NCBI GenBank assembly: GCA_022428005.1
Contig: JAKMDI010000014.1
Location: 1 to 64,000, forward strand
Direction of reading: 5' to 3'
Origin: Flavobacteriaceae bacterium
GTDB lineage: Bacteria; Bacteroidota; Bacteroidia; Flavobacteriales; Flavobacteriaceae
DNA: 64,000 bases
Below the pieces are notes generated by a model, which saw only the letters and a program-made list of their open reading frames with translations, was not told the DNA's origin and did no database searches. This document shows, piece by piece, positions 50,403 to 59,727 of the stretch (position 1 is its first letter; each line of letters begins with the position of its first letter). A program made the translations under genes and the position numbers.

Positions 50403-51272
50403 TTGGAAATAGCAGAGAGAGAAAATAAAGGCGTAGGTAAACCAAAATGGATTCGGGTAAAACTCCCCACCGGAAAAAAATATACGGAGCTCAGAGGACT
50501 TGTAGAGCAGTACAAGCTCAACACCATCTGTACCTCGGGAAGTTGCCCAAATATGGGAGAGTGCTGGGCTGAAGGCACTGCAACTTTCATGATACTTGGA
50601 AATATATGTACCCGTTCTTGTGGATTTTGTGGGGTGAAAACAGGAAGGCCTGAAAATGTTGATTGGGAAGAACCAGAAAAAGTGGCTCAATCCATCAAAA
50701 TAATGAAAATAAAACACGCTGTTTTAACCTCTGTGGATCGCGATGACCTCAAGGATATGGGATCTATTATTTGGAGTGAGACCATTAAAGCCGTGCGAAG
50801 ATTAAACCCCCATACTACTCTAGAAACTTTGATTCCCGATTTTCAAGGAAACAAAACCAACATAGACCGCATCATCGAAGCCGCTCCAGAAGTAGTTTCT
50901 CACAACTTAGAGACCGTGAGAAGGTTGACCAGAGAGGTAAGAGTACAAGCCAAATACGACCAAAGTTTGGAGGTGCTGAGCTACCTTAAAAAAAATGGAG
51001 TCAACCGGACTAAATCTGGAATCATGTTGGGCCTTGGAGAAAAAGAAGAAGAAGTCTATGAAACACTTCACGACCTGCGAAGTGCGGATGTCGAAGTCGT
51101 AACCATCGGTCAATACCTTCAGCCCACAAAAAAACACCTGCCCGTAAAGTCATTCATAACGCCAGATGTTTTTAAGAAATATGAGGTGGTTGCAAAAGAC
51201 TTAGGGTTTAGACATGTTGAAAGTGGTCCATTGGTGAGGTCTTCCTATAAAGCCCACAAACACGTTCACTAA
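50403..51272 (+). CDS. lipA: Lipoyl synthase (proposed TTG start)
   Basis: CTSGSCPNMGECW, CTRSCGFCGVKTG; the ORF-track start at 50379 lies in the promoter region, next in-frame start candidate is TTG 50403. Confidence 0.93.
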   Translation: MEIAERENKGVGKPKWIRVKLPTGKKYTELRGLVEQYKLNTICTSGSCPNMGECWAEGTATFMILGNICTRSCGFCGVKTGRPENVDWEEPEKVAQSIKIMKIKHAVLTSVDRDDLKDMGSIIWSETIKAVRRLNPHTTLETLIPDFQGNKTNIDRIIEAAPEVVSHNLETVRRLTREVRVQAKYDQSLEVLSYLKKNGVNRTKSGIMLGLGEKEEEVYETLHDLRSADVEVVTIGQYLQPTKKHLPVKSFITPDVFKKYEVVAKDLGFRHVESGPLVRSSYKAHKHVH

Positions 51273-52273
51273 ACAGCTGTGATCAACTGATCAAAAGTTT
51301 TACGTTCTTCCTGGAAGACAAAATCAAGTGCTATTCTCAAACAATACAAACGATCGTCTCCAACTATTTCTTGAAGCTTGGCATGGTCCTTCTCAGTGGT
51401 AAGAATTATTTTACCCCCTGCACGATCAAGGATGGCGCTCCCATCAACGGCTGTATAACTGTGATGATCTCCAAACTTCATGTGGTCAAATGGCCCGTAT
51501 TGTTTTTCTAAGTATTCCGTCAAATGGGAGGTGTCAGCAATTCCTGTAACCAATAAAAAACCAGTTGATAAAATCTTTATATCGACGGGCTTATCGTTTT
51601 GAATCAAAAATTCTTCGTATCGAATCTTGGTAAATAAAACTGGAGCTTTGATATTAATTTCTCTTAGATATTCCGCCTTTTGAAATGGGGAAAAATCCTC
51701 TGGTGTTTTGGTGATTAAAACTACAGCTGCTCTTTTTACTCCAGATCTCGATTCTCGCAATCCTCCAACAGGAAAAATAAAATCTCTGGAGAAGGGGTTT
51801 TCAAATGAGGTAGTCATGATCATCAAATGAGGGCTTACCCATCGATGTTGCATCACGTCGTCACAAACAATGATTTCTGGGATGGGTTTCATGGCTTCAA
51901 TGGCCTTTATCCCCAAGGTCCTTTTTTCTGATACAACCACCCTGGTTTTTGGGTAGCGGTTCATAAACTGAAAAGGTTCGTCTCCCAAGGTGGCTGCGCT
52001 GTCTTTTGAATCTCCAACAAGGAGTCCTTTCGTTTTTCTACCATATCCACGACTTAAGACTGCCATCCGATTTTTTTCCTGGAGGGTTTTGATGAGATAC
52101 ATCACCACGACAGATTTTCCTGTTCCTCCCATTGAGAGGTTACCTACCCCAATAGAAAAAATGGAGGAACGCAACGCGGGCAATATTCCCCGATCAAACA
52201 ACCAATTCCTCAGAGCCATAGTTGCCTGGTAAAGCAGCCCCAAAGGCAAGAAAAGAAAGCGAGCTTTTTTCAA
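51269..52273 (-). CDS. lpxK: Tetraacyldisaccharide 4'-kinase
   Basis: SIGVGNLSMGGTGKSVVV, LSRGYGRKTKG, GDEPFQF, CDDVMQHR. Confidence 0.95.
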   Translation of the reverse strand: MKKARFLFLPLGLLYQATMALRNWLFDRGILPALRSSIFSIGVGNLSMGGTGKSVVVMYLIKTLQEKNRMAVLSRGYGRKTKGLLVGDSKDSAATLGDEPFQFMNRYPKTRVVVSEKRTLGIKAIEAMKPIPEIIVCDDVMQHRWVSPHLMIMTTSFENPFSRDFIFPVGGLRESRSGVKRAAVVLITKTPEDFSPFQKAEYLREINIKAPVLFTKIRYEEFLIQNDKPVDIKILSTGFLLVTGIADTSHLTEYLEKQYGPFDHMKFGDHHSYTAVDGSAILDRAGGKIILTTEKDHAKLQEIVGDDRLYCLRIALDFVFQEERKTFDQLITAV

Positions 52274-52381
52274 TGTATCTTATACTGTTTCAAATTTAGA
52301 AAATCCACAGCCATGCGCTTCACAAATGTGGGTTTTCCTTTCAGTGAAAGATAATATTATATTTGCAATGAATTGTAGCGG

Positions 52382-53494
52382 ATGAAAATTCAAGAAATTA
52401 CAGCAATATTAGAGCAGTGGGCACCAAAGACATATGCCGAAGATTTTGATAATGTGGGATTATTGGTCGGTGATCAAAACCAAGAGTGTAAAGGAGTGCT
52501 GATAACCCACGATGTTTTAGAAAATGTAGTGGCCGAGGCGATTGAAAAAAAATTCAACCTCATCGTCACTTTTCATCCTATTATTTTTTCGGGTCTAAAA
52601 AAAATAACCGGGAAAAGCTATGTTGAAAGGGTAGTGGCCAAAGCTGTAAAAAACGACATTGCTATTTATGCACTCCACACAGCATTGGACAATCACCACA
52701 AAGGGGTCAGCCACCAACTAGCAAAAATGTTGGATTTAAAACAAATTGAAATCTTGGTCCCCAAAAAAAATACCCTAAAGCAATTGACAACCTATGTTCC
52801 TAAAGAAAATGAAAAAGCACTGCTAGAAAAATTGTATGGAGCTGGAGCTGGTGCATTGGGCGATTACGATCAATGCAGCTTTACCACTCCTGGTAGCGGT
52901 CATTTTAGAGGGAATGAAAACTCAAATCCCTTTCTCGGAAAACAAATGGTTCCTAAAAAGGTCGCAGAAGTACAGCTGAACCTTATCTTTCAAGCCCATT
53001 TACAGCAGCCTATTCTTCAAGCTCTCTTTGACACCCACCCCTATGAAGAAATAGCCTACGAGATCTATTCCATTGAAAATGAAAATCAAGAAAGAGGGAT
53101 GGGAAGTGTTGGGTTGCTTAAAAAAGAAATGTCGGAGGAAGAATTTCTAAAAACAATTGCCGATAAACTACAAACAAAATTTTTGCGTCACTCAGAACTC
53201 ACAGGCAGCAAGATCAGAAAAGTAGCCGTCCTGGGAGGGTCTGGAAGTTTTGCCATCCAATACGCTAAAAAAGTCAATGCCGATGCATACCTTACGGCTG
53301 ACTTAAAATACCATGATTTTTTTCAAGCTGAGCGCAAGCTCTTGTTGATTGATGGGGGACATTACGAAACAGAGCAGAATACAAAAAATTTGATTCATGA
53401 CCATCTTACAGAAAAAATACCTAATTTTGCAATCGCTTTATCTAAATCGTTAACCAACCCAGTAAACTATTACGCAAATGGCAAAAAAAAATGA
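52382..53494 (+). CDS. Nif3-like dinuclear metal center protein (GTP cyclohydrolase I type 2 family)
   Basis: AEDFDNVGLLVG, TFHPIIFSGLKKI, YALHTALDNHHKGVS, DLKYHDFFQAE. Confidence 0.95.
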   Translation: MKIQEITAILEQWAPKTYAEDFDNVGLLVGDQNQECKGVLITHDVLENVVAEAIEKKFNLIVTFHPIIFSGLKKITGKSYVERVVAKAVKNDIAIYALHTALDNHHKGVSHQLAKMLDLKQIEILVPKKNTLKQLTTYVPKENEKALLEKLYGAGAGALGDYDQCSFTTPGSGHFRGNENSNPFLGKQMVPKKVAEVQLNLIFQAHLQQPILQALFDTHPYEEIAYEIYSIENENQERGMGSVGLLKKEMSEEEFLKTIADKLQTKFLRHSELTGSKIRKVAVLGGSGSFAIQYAKKVNADAYLTADLKYHDFFQAERKLLLIDGGHYETEQNTKNLIHDHLTEKIPNFAIALSKSLTNPVNYYANGKKK

Positions 53495-54260
53495 GGTAAC
53501 TGTAGAAGAAAAATTAAGAGCCCTCTACGATTTACAATTAATTGACTCTCGGGTAGACGAAATTAGAAATGTCAGAGGAGAGCTCCCTCTCGAAGTTGAA
53601 GACCTCGAGAACGAAATTGCAGGATTGGAAAAAAGATTAGAAAACTTTAATCAAGAAGTGAGCGACTTTGACTTACAGAGCAAAGAACAAAAAAACAATA
53701 TCGAGCAAGCCAAAGAAGAATTTAAAAAATACGAGGAAAAGCTCAAAAATGTTCGAAACAACAGAGAATACAATTCTATTGTTAAAGAACAAGAATATCA
53801 AGAGCTCGAAATCCAACTGTCCGAAAAGCGCATCAAAGAATTTTCTGCTAAAAAAGAGCTTAAAGAAGAAGCCATTGGTCAACTCAGTGAAAAGCTCAAA
53901 GAAAGAAAAAATCACCTCAAAGCAAAAAAAGGGGAATTAGACGAAATTCTTAAAGAAACCGAGAAAGAAGAAAAACTGCTGGCCAAAAAAGCGGGAGAAT
54001 TTCAAAATAAAATCGAGGCCTCTCTTTTCGAAGCTTACAATAAAATAAGAAGTAACGTAAAAAATGGCCTTGCCATCGTCGCTATTGAAAGAGGTGCCTC
54101 CGGGGGCTCATTTTTCACCATCCCTCCTCAAATTCAAATGGAAATTGCCTCTCGTCAAAAAATTATTACAGACGAACACAGTGGAAGAATCCTTGTGGAT
54201 CCTGATTTGGCAAAAGAGGAAAAAGAAAAAATGGAAGCTGTTTTTTCATCCAAAAAATAA
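53478..54260 (+). CDS. Coiled-coil / degenerate zinc-ribbon protein
   Basis: Long coiled coil; C-terminal SGGSFFTIPPQIQMEI...DEHSGRILVDPDLA. Confidence 0.9.
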   Translation: MAKKNEVTVEEKLRALYDLQLIDSRVDEIRNVRGELPLEVEDLENEIAGLEKRLENFNQEVSDFDLQSKEQKNNIEQAKEEFKKYEEKLKNVRNNREYNSIVKEQEYQELEIQLSEKRIKEFSAKKELKEEAIGQLSEKLKERKNHLKAKKGELDEILKETEKEEKLLAKKAGEFQNKIEASLFEAYNKIRSNVKNGLAIVAIERGASGGSFFTIPPQIQMEIASRQKIITDEHSGRILVDPDLAKEEKEKMEAVFSSKK

Positions 54261-54574
54261 ACTTAGGGAACTCATCCTGTTCTTCTTAGTGCTCCAGTCT
54301 TATTGAAAACTCAATTTCAAAGAAGAGAGCAATTTGCTGATATTTACATTATGACAATTCGTCTATAGTGAACCCAAGGCAAAGAAATATCCATACAGCG
54401 GAAATTGACCACATCTACATCCAAAAATATTCCTTTTTTTAGAAATATTCTTGTAATTTAAGTGCGAAATTAAATCAAAACAAGACACACTTTTCTCAAA
54501 GCATTTAACATTTTTTACTTAAGATTCACTGAACCTCTTTGAGTTAAGCATTCAAAAATTTAAAAAAATATCAA

Positions 54575-56125
54575 ATGGATAATCTCATTAAATCCACTTT
54601 ATCACTTTTATTTATAGGCTTCTCACTCTCGGGAATAGCTCAAAATAAAACCTCCGTTACTCCACAACCCTCAGCGGATGCCCCACAAATTAGCAAGCAC
54701 ATATACGGTCATTTCGCTGAACATCTAGGACGGTGTATTTATGGTGGTTTTTATGTGGGTGAAGACAGTGAAATTCCAAACCTCGACGGAGTAAGGAAAG
54801 ATATCATTGCTGCGCTAAAGGAAATGAAAATACCAAACTTAAGGTGGCCAGGCGGCTGCTTCGCAGACACCTATCATTGGAAAGACGGGGTAGGGGATAA
54901 ATCAGCAAGACCCACCATAGTCAACCAGTGGTGGGGAGGGGTTACTGAGGACAATAGTTTTGGAACTCATGATTTTCTAAACTTATGTGAAGCATTAGAG
55001 ACCGAGCCCTATATTTCAGGAAATATAGGAAGCGGAACCGTCCGAGAGTTTGCAGAGTGGATTCAATATGTAAACCATAATGGCGTGAGCCCAATGGCTG
55101 ATTTAAGAAGAAAAAATGGGCGCGAAAAACCCTGGAATGTCCGTTTTTGGGGCTTGGGAAATGAAGCCTGGGGGTGCGGTGGAAACATGACAGCAGAATT
55201 CTATTCCAATCTCTATCGTCAGTATGCCACTTACATGACCGACTGGAGTAATACCAGTGATCTGTATCGTGTAGCCTCAGGAGCCAGTGATGGAAACTAC
55301 AATTGGACTGAAGTTTTAATGAAAAATATTCCAGGAAAATTAATTGAAGCCGTTGCCCTCCACTCCTACTCGGTTATCGACTGGGGCAACAAGAGCTCTG
55401 CCACCGAATTTAGCGATACGGAGTATTTTCAGACCATGCAACGCGCCTTTAAAATGGATGAATACATTACCAAACACACCGCAATAATGGATCGGTATGA
55501 TCCCAATAAAAAGATTGACCTTATTGTAGACGAATGGGGAGGGTGGTATGATGTTGAACCTGGCACAAATCCTGGTTTTCTCTACCAACAAAATACCATG
55601 AGAGATGCTATGATAGCAGGAATGACTCTCAACATATTTAACAATCATGCCGAAAGAGTAAAAATGGCCAACCTCGCGCAAACCGTCAATGTATTGCAAG
55701 CGGTTATCCTAACAGAAGGAGAAAAATTAATTCTTACACCAACGTATCACGTTCTTAAAATGTATGCCGTGCACAAAGACGCGCAACTTATACCCCTCAA
55801 ATACGAGGCGCCTTTATTTACTAAAAATGGAGAATCCCTGCCTGCCATCAGCCTCTCTGCATCTAAAGGAAAAAACAACAAAACAAATATTTCATTGGTA
55901 AACATAGATGATACGCAAAGCCATACAATCGCTATTGAATTGAGTAAACTGAATGTGAAAAATTTTAAAGCAACCATTTTAACATCAAAGTCTTTACAAG
56001 ATCACAATGATTTTGACAACCCAGAAGTAGTAACACCAAAGCCCTTCAAAAAAATAAAGGTAAAAAATGGAGCAGCCATAATAGAATTGCCACCATTTTC
56101 GGTTGTGGTAGTGGAGGCCGATTAA
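54575..56125 (+). CDS. Alpha-N-arabinofuranosidase (GH51), secreted
   Basis: Signal peptide; HFAEHLGRCIYGGFYVG, LRWPGGCFADTYHWKDGVG, WGLGNEAWGCGG. Confidence 0.95.
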   Translation: MDNLIKSTLSLLFIGFSLSGIAQNKTSVTPQPSADAPQISKHIYGHFAEHLGRCIYGGFYVGEDSEIPNLDGVRKDIIAALKEMKIPNLRWPGGCFADTYHWKDGVGDKSARPTIVNQWWGGVTEDNSFGTHDFLNLCEALETEPYISGNIGSGTVREFAEWIQYVNHNGVSPMADLRRKNGREKPWNVRFWGLGNEAWGCGGNMTAEFYSNLYRQYATYMTDWSNTSDLYRVASGASDGNYNWTEVLMKNIPGKLIEAVALHSYSVIDWGNKSSATEFSDTEYFQTMQRAFKMDEYITKHTAIMDRYDPNKKIDLIVDEWGGWYDVEPGTNPGFLYQQNTMRDAMIAGMTLNIFNNHAERVKMANLAQTVNVLQAVILTEGEKLILTPTYHVLKMYAVHKDAQLIPLKYEAPLFTKNGESLPAISLSASKGKNNKTNISLVNIDDTQSHTIAIELSKLNVKNFKATILTSKSLQDHNDFDNPEVVTPKPFKKIKVKNGAAIIELPPFSVVVVEAD

Positions 56126-56176
56126 GAAAAAAAAGTAGCGCAATACCTAAAACCCCAGCTCACATTTTAGTTATAA

Positions 56177-56208
56177 AAAAACCTGATGGAAATCCATCAG
56201 GTTTTTTT
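56177..56208. terminator. Bidirectional terminator between GH51 gene and tRNA-Val
   Basis: AAAAAACCTGATGGA-AA-TCCATCAGGTTTTTTT. Confidence 0.88.
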
Positions 56209-56215
56209 GTTGTAG

Positions 56216-56290
56216 TGGGCGCGAAGGGATTCGAACCCCTGACCCCTTGGGTGTAAACCAAGTGCTCTGAACCAACTGAGCTACGCGCCC
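56216..56290 (-). tRNA. tRNA-Val (anticodon TAC)
   Basis: GGGCGCGTAGCTCAGTTGGTTCAGAGCACTTGGTTTACACCAAGGGGTCAGGGGTTCGAATCCCTTCGCGCCC. Confidence 0.95.
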
Positions 56291-56397
56291 TATTTTTTTG
56301 CTTGGCAAATATAACATTATTCATTTACAACAGAAATACTTTTTTTATCCTAATCCAATGTTCGATTGACCCACTTTTTGGCCTTATCTATTTTTAA

Positions 56398-57975
56398 TCA
56401 TTCAAAAAATAAAGCAGCATTGTTTTTTTGGAGGTCAAAATATAGGGTGTCCAGAAGTTCAATTTTTTTTCCTCCGATGACAAGGTTTTTAAAATTGATA
56501 CTGAGATCACTCGTTTCTGTTTCGGTATAATGCCTGTAAAACGAAAATCTTTTTGGAAAAGTTTGTTCGAATGTACAATTCTCAATCATTACATTCTGAA
56601 TTTTTCCCAAGGCTGAAGTCTCCTTATTTCTCTTGGTGATGTAAAAATTCATTCCATTCTGTTTTCGGTCTGGATAACAGTATTCTGCATAATTGTTTTT
56701 AAACAATACCTGCGAAACTAAAGCACCATCTCTTACATTGATCCCCATCACGCGATCAGATTCAATAATTTCATTGTCTTGAAAAACAATATTTTGCATG
56801 AGCGCACATCGGGTCTCTGTTCCTATCTTTAAACCTGTTTTCTTGGTTAAAAACACATTTCCCTTTACAGTTATTCTGTCGACATTAGGAACCTCGCCAC
56901 CTTGGCTTCCCACGCCAGTGCATTTGATGGCCACTGCATCATCTCCAGCCCATCCAAAACAGTTTTCGATCCTCACATCAGAAGAACTATCGGGATCCCA
57001 CCCGTCCAAACTGCCGAGGTATTCATTTTCTACTGGGTTGTTCATTAATTTGCAATAACGAAAACTAACGTCTTGAGCATTTAGTATATGGGTATTCCAT
57101 CGTGCAGCATCCTTGAGTATCACTCCTTCAAATTTTATTTTCTTAGAGCGGTTGATTAAAATCAACCTCATACCACTAAATATTTTCGATTGCTGTTGAT
57201 GTGACAGGCCTACCATTTTTGTTCCGTTCCCATCCAGTATTCCCAAGCCAGATATAGATAAATTTTCGACCCCTTCTATTCTCAGAAAGCAGTTGATTTT
57301 TGTTTCACTATCTGAAATATAGCTTTCAAGAGCAGTGTCATCTGCCAGTAATCTTGCGTTTTTACTCAGGTGAATACGGCTGTTACTTCTAAAATCAAGT
57401 TTAAAAGATTTATAAATCCCAGGAGGGAAATAAAGGGCTTTATTACTTCCCGAAATATCATCCAGCGCCGCTTGTATTTTTACGGTCTCGTTTATCTCTC
57501 CCGTATTATCAACACCATAGGACTCCACAATGTCTACCCGCTCCTCAGGAAGAACCTCAGGGACTTCAAACAGAAGTACCAGACGTTTTGTAAAATCTTG
57601 GTTTTGTTTAAATCGGATGACCACATACCCCAAACGATCGAAATCAAAAGACAACTGATTCCCCGATTTGATGCCTTCAATTTTATACCGTTTCGGAGAA
57701 ATTGACCAATCATTGTCTTGGAAATCAAAGCCGTTTGTCGTGATTTTAACCGAAAGGGATTCTCCGCGGTAGGGTATTCTTGCGAATTTGTAGGTTGACA
57801 GCCCTAAGGCTTGTGGGAGGTCGTTTTGTTCAAAAACTTGAATTTTTTCTCCAGAGACTGAAACCTCAAATGACTGGGCACTTAATTTTGTCAATAACAA
57901 AAAGAAAAAAAACACAAAAGAGTAAAACTGAATTTTTTTTTTAGAGTACAAATTCTTTGTGATAAAGCTTTTCAA
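56398..57975 (-). CDS. Secreted right-handed beta-helix glycoside hydrolase, GH28-like
   Basis: Signal peptide; SYGVDNTGEINETVKIQAALDD, LDGWDPDSSSDVRIENCFGWAGDDAVAIKC. Confidence 0.82.
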   Translation of the reverse strand: MKSFITKNLYSKKKIQFYSFVFFFFLLLTKLSAQSFEVSVSGEKIQVFEQNDLPQALGLSTYKFARIPYRGESLSVKITTNGFDFQDNDWSISPKRYKIEGIKSGNQLSFDFDRLGYVVIRFKQNQDFTKRLVLLFEVPEVLPEERVDIVESYGVDNTGEINETVKIQAALDDISGSNKALYFPPGIYKSFKLDFRSNSRIHLSKNARLLADDTALESYISDSETKINCFLRIEGVENLSISGLGILDGNGTKMVGLSHQQQSKIFSGMRLILINRSKKIKFEGVILKDAARWNTHILNAQDVSFRYCKLMNNPVENEYLGSLDGWDPDSSSDVRIENCFGWAGDDAVAIKCTGVGSQGGEVPNVDRITVKGNVFLTKKTGLKIGTETRCALMQNIVFQDNEIIESDRVMGINVRDGALVSQVLFKNNYAEYCYPDRKQNGMNFYITKRNKETSALGKIQNVMIENCTFEQTFPKRFSFYRHYTETETSDLSINFKNLVIGGKKIELLDTLYFDLQKNNAALFFE

Positions 57976-58495
57976 CTACATGCGTGGGTTTGCCTATGTA
58001 TTCTGTAAAATAGGTTTTTTCAACCTCTCGATCACAGTCGTGAACCAACAGATTCCTTGTTTTGAGTTGCGCAGCGGAAAAAATACTTTGCATGCGACCC
58101 GGAACTTTATCGTTATATCCTCTGGGACCATCTACAAAAACAACATCCCAAACCGTATTCTTAACAAAATCGGGCAATCGCATTTGCAATTTGTGATCTT
58201 GACCTAACAACTCTTTCCATTGCCTGCGCCTAGTGCGGTAATTAACTTTGACAATGTTTATTTCCGGCGTGATTTTTCTACTGAATCTGATCCATTTTCT
58301 TACATCTTCACAAAAAACAGTGTTTCCATTCTTATTCAATGTCATCCAGAGATTACTGTCTTTTCCTACGCTAAAAACAAGAAGGTTTACAGGAGCATAT
58401 TTTTCTATTAACGCGCCGAGGTACCTGTACTCATTTAAAGAACCATTCCCGGGGTTTGTCTTGACCAGCTCCTCATATAAATCCATACAAATCAA
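57941..58495 (-). CDS. DUF579 / IRX15-GXM-like putative methyltransferase
   Basis: NLLVFSVGKDSNLWMTLNKNGNTVFCEDVRKWI ... WDVVFVDGPRGYNDKVPGRMQSIFSAA...LVHDCDREVE, closely paralleling plant DUF579 proteins from memory. Confidence 0.75.
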   Translation of the reverse strand: MICMDLYEELVKTNPGNGSLNEYRYLGALIEKYAPVNLLVFSVGKDSNLWMTLNKNGNTVFCEDVRKWIRFSRKITPEINIVKVNYRTRRRQWKELLGQDHKLQMRLPDFVKNTVWDVVFVDGPRGYNDKVPGRMQSIFSAAQLKTRNLLVHDCDREVEKTYFTEYIGKPTHVVEKLYHKEFVL

Positions 58496-58521
58496 TAATT
58501 ATAATTACCAAATATAAAACA

Positions 58522-59727
58522 TTAAACAACCTCTGCCACCACAAAAGTGCTCCCACCTACATAAATAAAGTCTCCCGTTCCTGCAATCGATTGCGCATTT
58601 GACAGAGCCTCAACAACAGAGGAAAAGGTTTTAAATTTTAAATTCATCTTTTTAGCGATCTCTTCCAACTTTATTACTGGAAACGCTCTTGGAATATCAG
58701 GAGCTGCAAAATAAAAAAGAGCCTCGGCTGGAAACAACTGCAGTAATTGCCTAACTGCCTTGTCATTGACAAAACCCAATACCAAGTGGAGCCGATCGTA
58801 GTTTTCTGCCTTTATTTGTGGAATAACATAGTTGAGACCCTCTTTGTTGTGGGCAACATCTGCTATGGTCAGTGGGCTTGTGTTCATCACTTGCCAGCGG
58901 CCCCGAATTCCAGTATTGGGGACCACCTTTTTTAAACCCATTTGAATGGTTGATAAAGGGAGCTGAAGTGCACGAAGTGCAACAACAGCTGTCTGTATGT
59001 TTTTTAACTGATAGGCTCCCTTAAGGTCCGAATTCATAGGAACAGCTTTTTGCTGATCTGCAAAAATTATTGGGCAATTCAAACGCTCTGCTATTTCCTC
59101 AAACACACTTAGGGTTTCCTTTTGCGTCTCACCGATAACGACTGGAATTTCAGGTTTAATGATACCCGCCTTCTCTTTTGCAATTGCTGGCAAAGTATCA
59201 CCTAAAAACTGCGTGTGATCAAAGCCAATATTGGTGATTACAGAGAGTTCTGGGTGAATCAAATTGGTGCCGTCTAAACGGCCTCCCATCCCCACTTCAA
59301 TCACAGCAAAATCTACTTTTTTATCATAAAAATACTTAAACGCCAAACCGACGGTCATTTCAAAAAAAGAAAGTCCATTGGCCTCAAAATAGGTCCGATG
59401 ACCAGTCACAAACGATGTGATGTATTGCTTGTCGATTAGCTTTCCATTAATTTTAATTCGTTCTCTAAAATCTGTGAGGTGGGGAGAGGTGTAGAGACCT
59501 ACGCGGTACCCCGCCTCTTGTAACACCGAAGCGATCATGTGAGCGGTGGAGCCCTTTCCATTGGTCCCTGCAATGTGCACCGTTTTGATTTTATTTTCAG
59601 GGTGATTTAAATGAGCACAGAAGGCTTCCATTCTCGAGAGATCAGGGCGATAGGCTTGACTTCCCTTTTGCTGGTACATCGGAAGTTGGGACAGCATCCA
59701 ACGCAAAATCTCTTCGTATTTTTTCAA
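58522..59727 (-). CDS. folC: Bifunctional folylpolyglutamate/dihydrofolate synthase
   Basis: VHIAGTNGKGSTAHMIASVLQEAGYRVGLYTSPHL, EVGMGGRLDGTN. Confidence 0.97.
   Translation of the reverse strand: MKKYEEILRWMLSQLPMYQQKGSQAYRPDLSRMEAFCAHLNHPENKIKTVHIAGTNGKGSTAHMIASVLQEAGYRVGLYTSPHLTDFRERIKINGKLIDKQYITSFVTGHRTYFEANGLSFFEMTVGLAFKYFYDKKVDFAVIEVGMGGRLDGTNLIHPELSVITNIGFDHTQFLGDTLPAIAKEKAGIIKPEIPVVIGETQKETLSVFEEIAERLNCPIIFADQQKAVPMNSDLKGAYQLKNIQTAVVALRALQLPLSTIQMGLKKVVPNTGIRGRWQVMNTSPLTIADVAHNKEGLNYVIPQIKAENYDRLHLVLGFVNDKAVRQLLQLFPAEALFYFAAPDIPRAFPVIKLEEIAKKMNLKFKTFSSVVEALSNAQSIAGTGDFIYVGGSTFVVAEVV

Noticed and set aside
53668-53940. 90-aa Lys/Ser-rich ORF overlapping the coiled-coil protein
   Set aside because: Alternate frame of a Lys/Glu-rich coding region; composition artefact.
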